Positions 62,916 to 64,000 of a stretch of 64,000 bases of DNA are shown here, piece by piece (position 1 is the first letter of the stretch; every line of letters starts with the position of its first letter). The notes under the pieces were generated by a model. It did no database searches, was not told where the DNA came from, and saw nothing but the letters and a program-made list of their open reading frames with translations. This stretch comes from Spirodela intermedia (Eukaryota > Streptophyta > Magnoliopsida > Alismatales > Araceae). The stretch is from assembly GCA_902729315.2 (NCBI GenBank), contig LR746264.1:3823878-3887877 (forward strand), given 5' to 3'. The position numbers and the translations under genes are program-made.

Positions 62916-64000
62916 ATTTTACTGTAAATATAACAGTTTTGTCAAGCATTGCTCAACATGTTCTCCCACTGCAATTTTTTTTTTTTTTTCTTGTAATGAA
63001 CGGGTTTTGAGCCTAGTCTTCTGCGATCAAACAGTGCAGATGATAATCGGTTGTCGATAAAAACAGATTTATAATATTCCAGACTATTTGCCAGATTTAT
63101 AAGAATTTCTCTACCAGATTCCAAGAACATGATGCACTGTGATATGATTCCCAATAAAGAAACCAGTTGATATCGGAAGGAAAGTCTGAAGAGCACAAGA
63201 TATTGGTTTAGGAATGGCCCACTTTCATTGATGTGCATTAGCAAGGATAAGAATATCAACAGAATGTGAGGCCTTTGGGGGGGGGGGGGGGTTCCAAAGA
63301 AGCTGAAGCGTCACTAAGCTGTAGGGGTTGGTGTAGAACTGGAATGCGACAATTTCTTTTATTAACTGAAATTACAATTATACCCCTGAACTAAATTTAT
63401 AAACTGGAAGACTGAATTGTAGTTGATTTAAAAATGTTACTTTATTTATTTGGGACAATTTAATAGAAAATATGAAAGGCAAATTGTTAACTCTTTATTC
63501 TGCCTGGGTTGGTCGTGAAGGTTTTATTGTAAATAATGGAAGTTGGAGAGTTTTCTCGTTTTTTCTCTAAAAAAACAAGTTTTCCTTAAAATTAATGCAG
63601 AACCCGATGTTAATGTAAAGAGGGGCATATTCGACATGCCTGGGTATCGAGGGTTTTATTGTAAATTAGTGAAGTTGGAGATTATTGTCTCGCCTTTTTT
63701 TTTCCCCAGAAACTGCGAGTTTTCTGGAAAATTCGTACCTAAACTCGGAATTATTAGGCTTATCCAATTACGCCGGCGAAGAGGATGCTAAGTTATAATA
63801 CCAGTCGGTTGGAGGGCAGAATGCAAGAATGGTTTGTTTCAGGGGTAGGACTAAAATTAGAACCTGGCACTGGTTTTGTGCAGCTCTCTGTGTCCATTCT
63901 CCTGCCTCTTCACTCCCGGTTGAAAGCCCCGGTGACGGGGGGACGAGGAGGATCTCCAGGGCGCGTTCTTGCCAAGCAATCACTGTTCCTGCTTTTACTT
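62916..64000. other. Region downstream of DGS1
   Basis: It holds the probable DGS1 3' UTR, a 15-G run (63277-63291), a diverged tandem duplication (63501-63740) and, from about 63880, GC-richer DNA with a CTCTCTGTGTCC stretch that could be the 5' edge of another gene beyond the window. No coding sequence can be supported. Confidence 0.5.
63501..63740. repeat. Diverged tandem duplication with 136-bp offset
   Basis: TGCCTGGGTTGGTCGTGAAG then GGTTTTATTGTAAAT...GAAGTTGGAGA...TCTCG at 63501 recurs at 63637 as TGCCTGGGTATCGAGGG then TTTTATTGTAAATTAGTG and the same downstream landmarks. It is non-coding. Confidence 0.75.

Noticed and set aside
1-64000. tRNA, rRNA, organelle insertion or bacterial-type operon
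   Set aside because: No cloverleaf with a convincing T-loop, no rRNA signature and no organelle gene were recognised by eye; a tRNAscan and organelle alignment would settle it.

Overview
This 64 kb window is nuclear DNA of a flowering plant. The evidence is multi-exon genes with GT-AG introns, land-plant protein families, A+T-rich intergenic DNA with decayed Ty1/copia relics, and many GA/CT microsatellites. The species cannot be named from the sequence alone. Gene models were built by hand from conserved protein segments, splice signals and reading-phase bookkeeping. Each complete model closes in phase with a single stop codon.

Layout. (1) 585-13562, minus strand: the first eleven coding exons (364 codons) of a NOMO-like (nodal modulator) ER membrane protein; its 3' part lies beyond the left edge. 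(2) 13563-16044: a shared head-to-head promoter region rich in ACGT-core motifs. (3) 16045-18238, plus strand: a complete eight-exon kelch-repeat gene (540 aa). (4) 18239-25850: AT-rich intergenic DNA with a decayed Ty1/copia integrase/reverse transcriptase relic on the minus strand (about 21310-22320). (5) 25880-33703, plus strand: a locus for a membrane protein with an ethylbenzene-dehydrogenase-type haem-binding domain. It has a complete eight-exon gene (27528-33703, 366 aa) and, upstream, a second paralogous first exon (26167-26538) ending in the same phase, followed by a roughly 105-bp tandem repeat that copies its splice donor. (6) 33704-43332: gene-poor, with a copia gag relic (37795-38570), repeated motifs and GA microsatellites. 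(7) 43333-45202, minus strand: a complete seven-exon WAT1-related/UMAMIT (MtN21/EamA) transporter (394 aa). (8) 45203-49972: GA-rich leader, a duplicated AT-rich segment, a CTGT microsatellite, and the promoter of the next gene with site II-like motifs. (9) 49973-62915, plus strand: a complete fifteen-exon DGS1/NCA2-type mitochondrial outer-membrane protein (672 aa). (10) 62916-64000: a diverged tandem duplication, a 15-G run, and a GC-richer end that may be the edge of another gene.

The genes are unrelated single-function eukaryotic loci, not an operon or pathway cluster. The least ordinary part is the haem-domain locus: two alternative or duplicated signal-peptide exons (one very histidine-rich), a minisatellite carrying extra splice donors, and an internal 93-nt intron that is fully open in frame.
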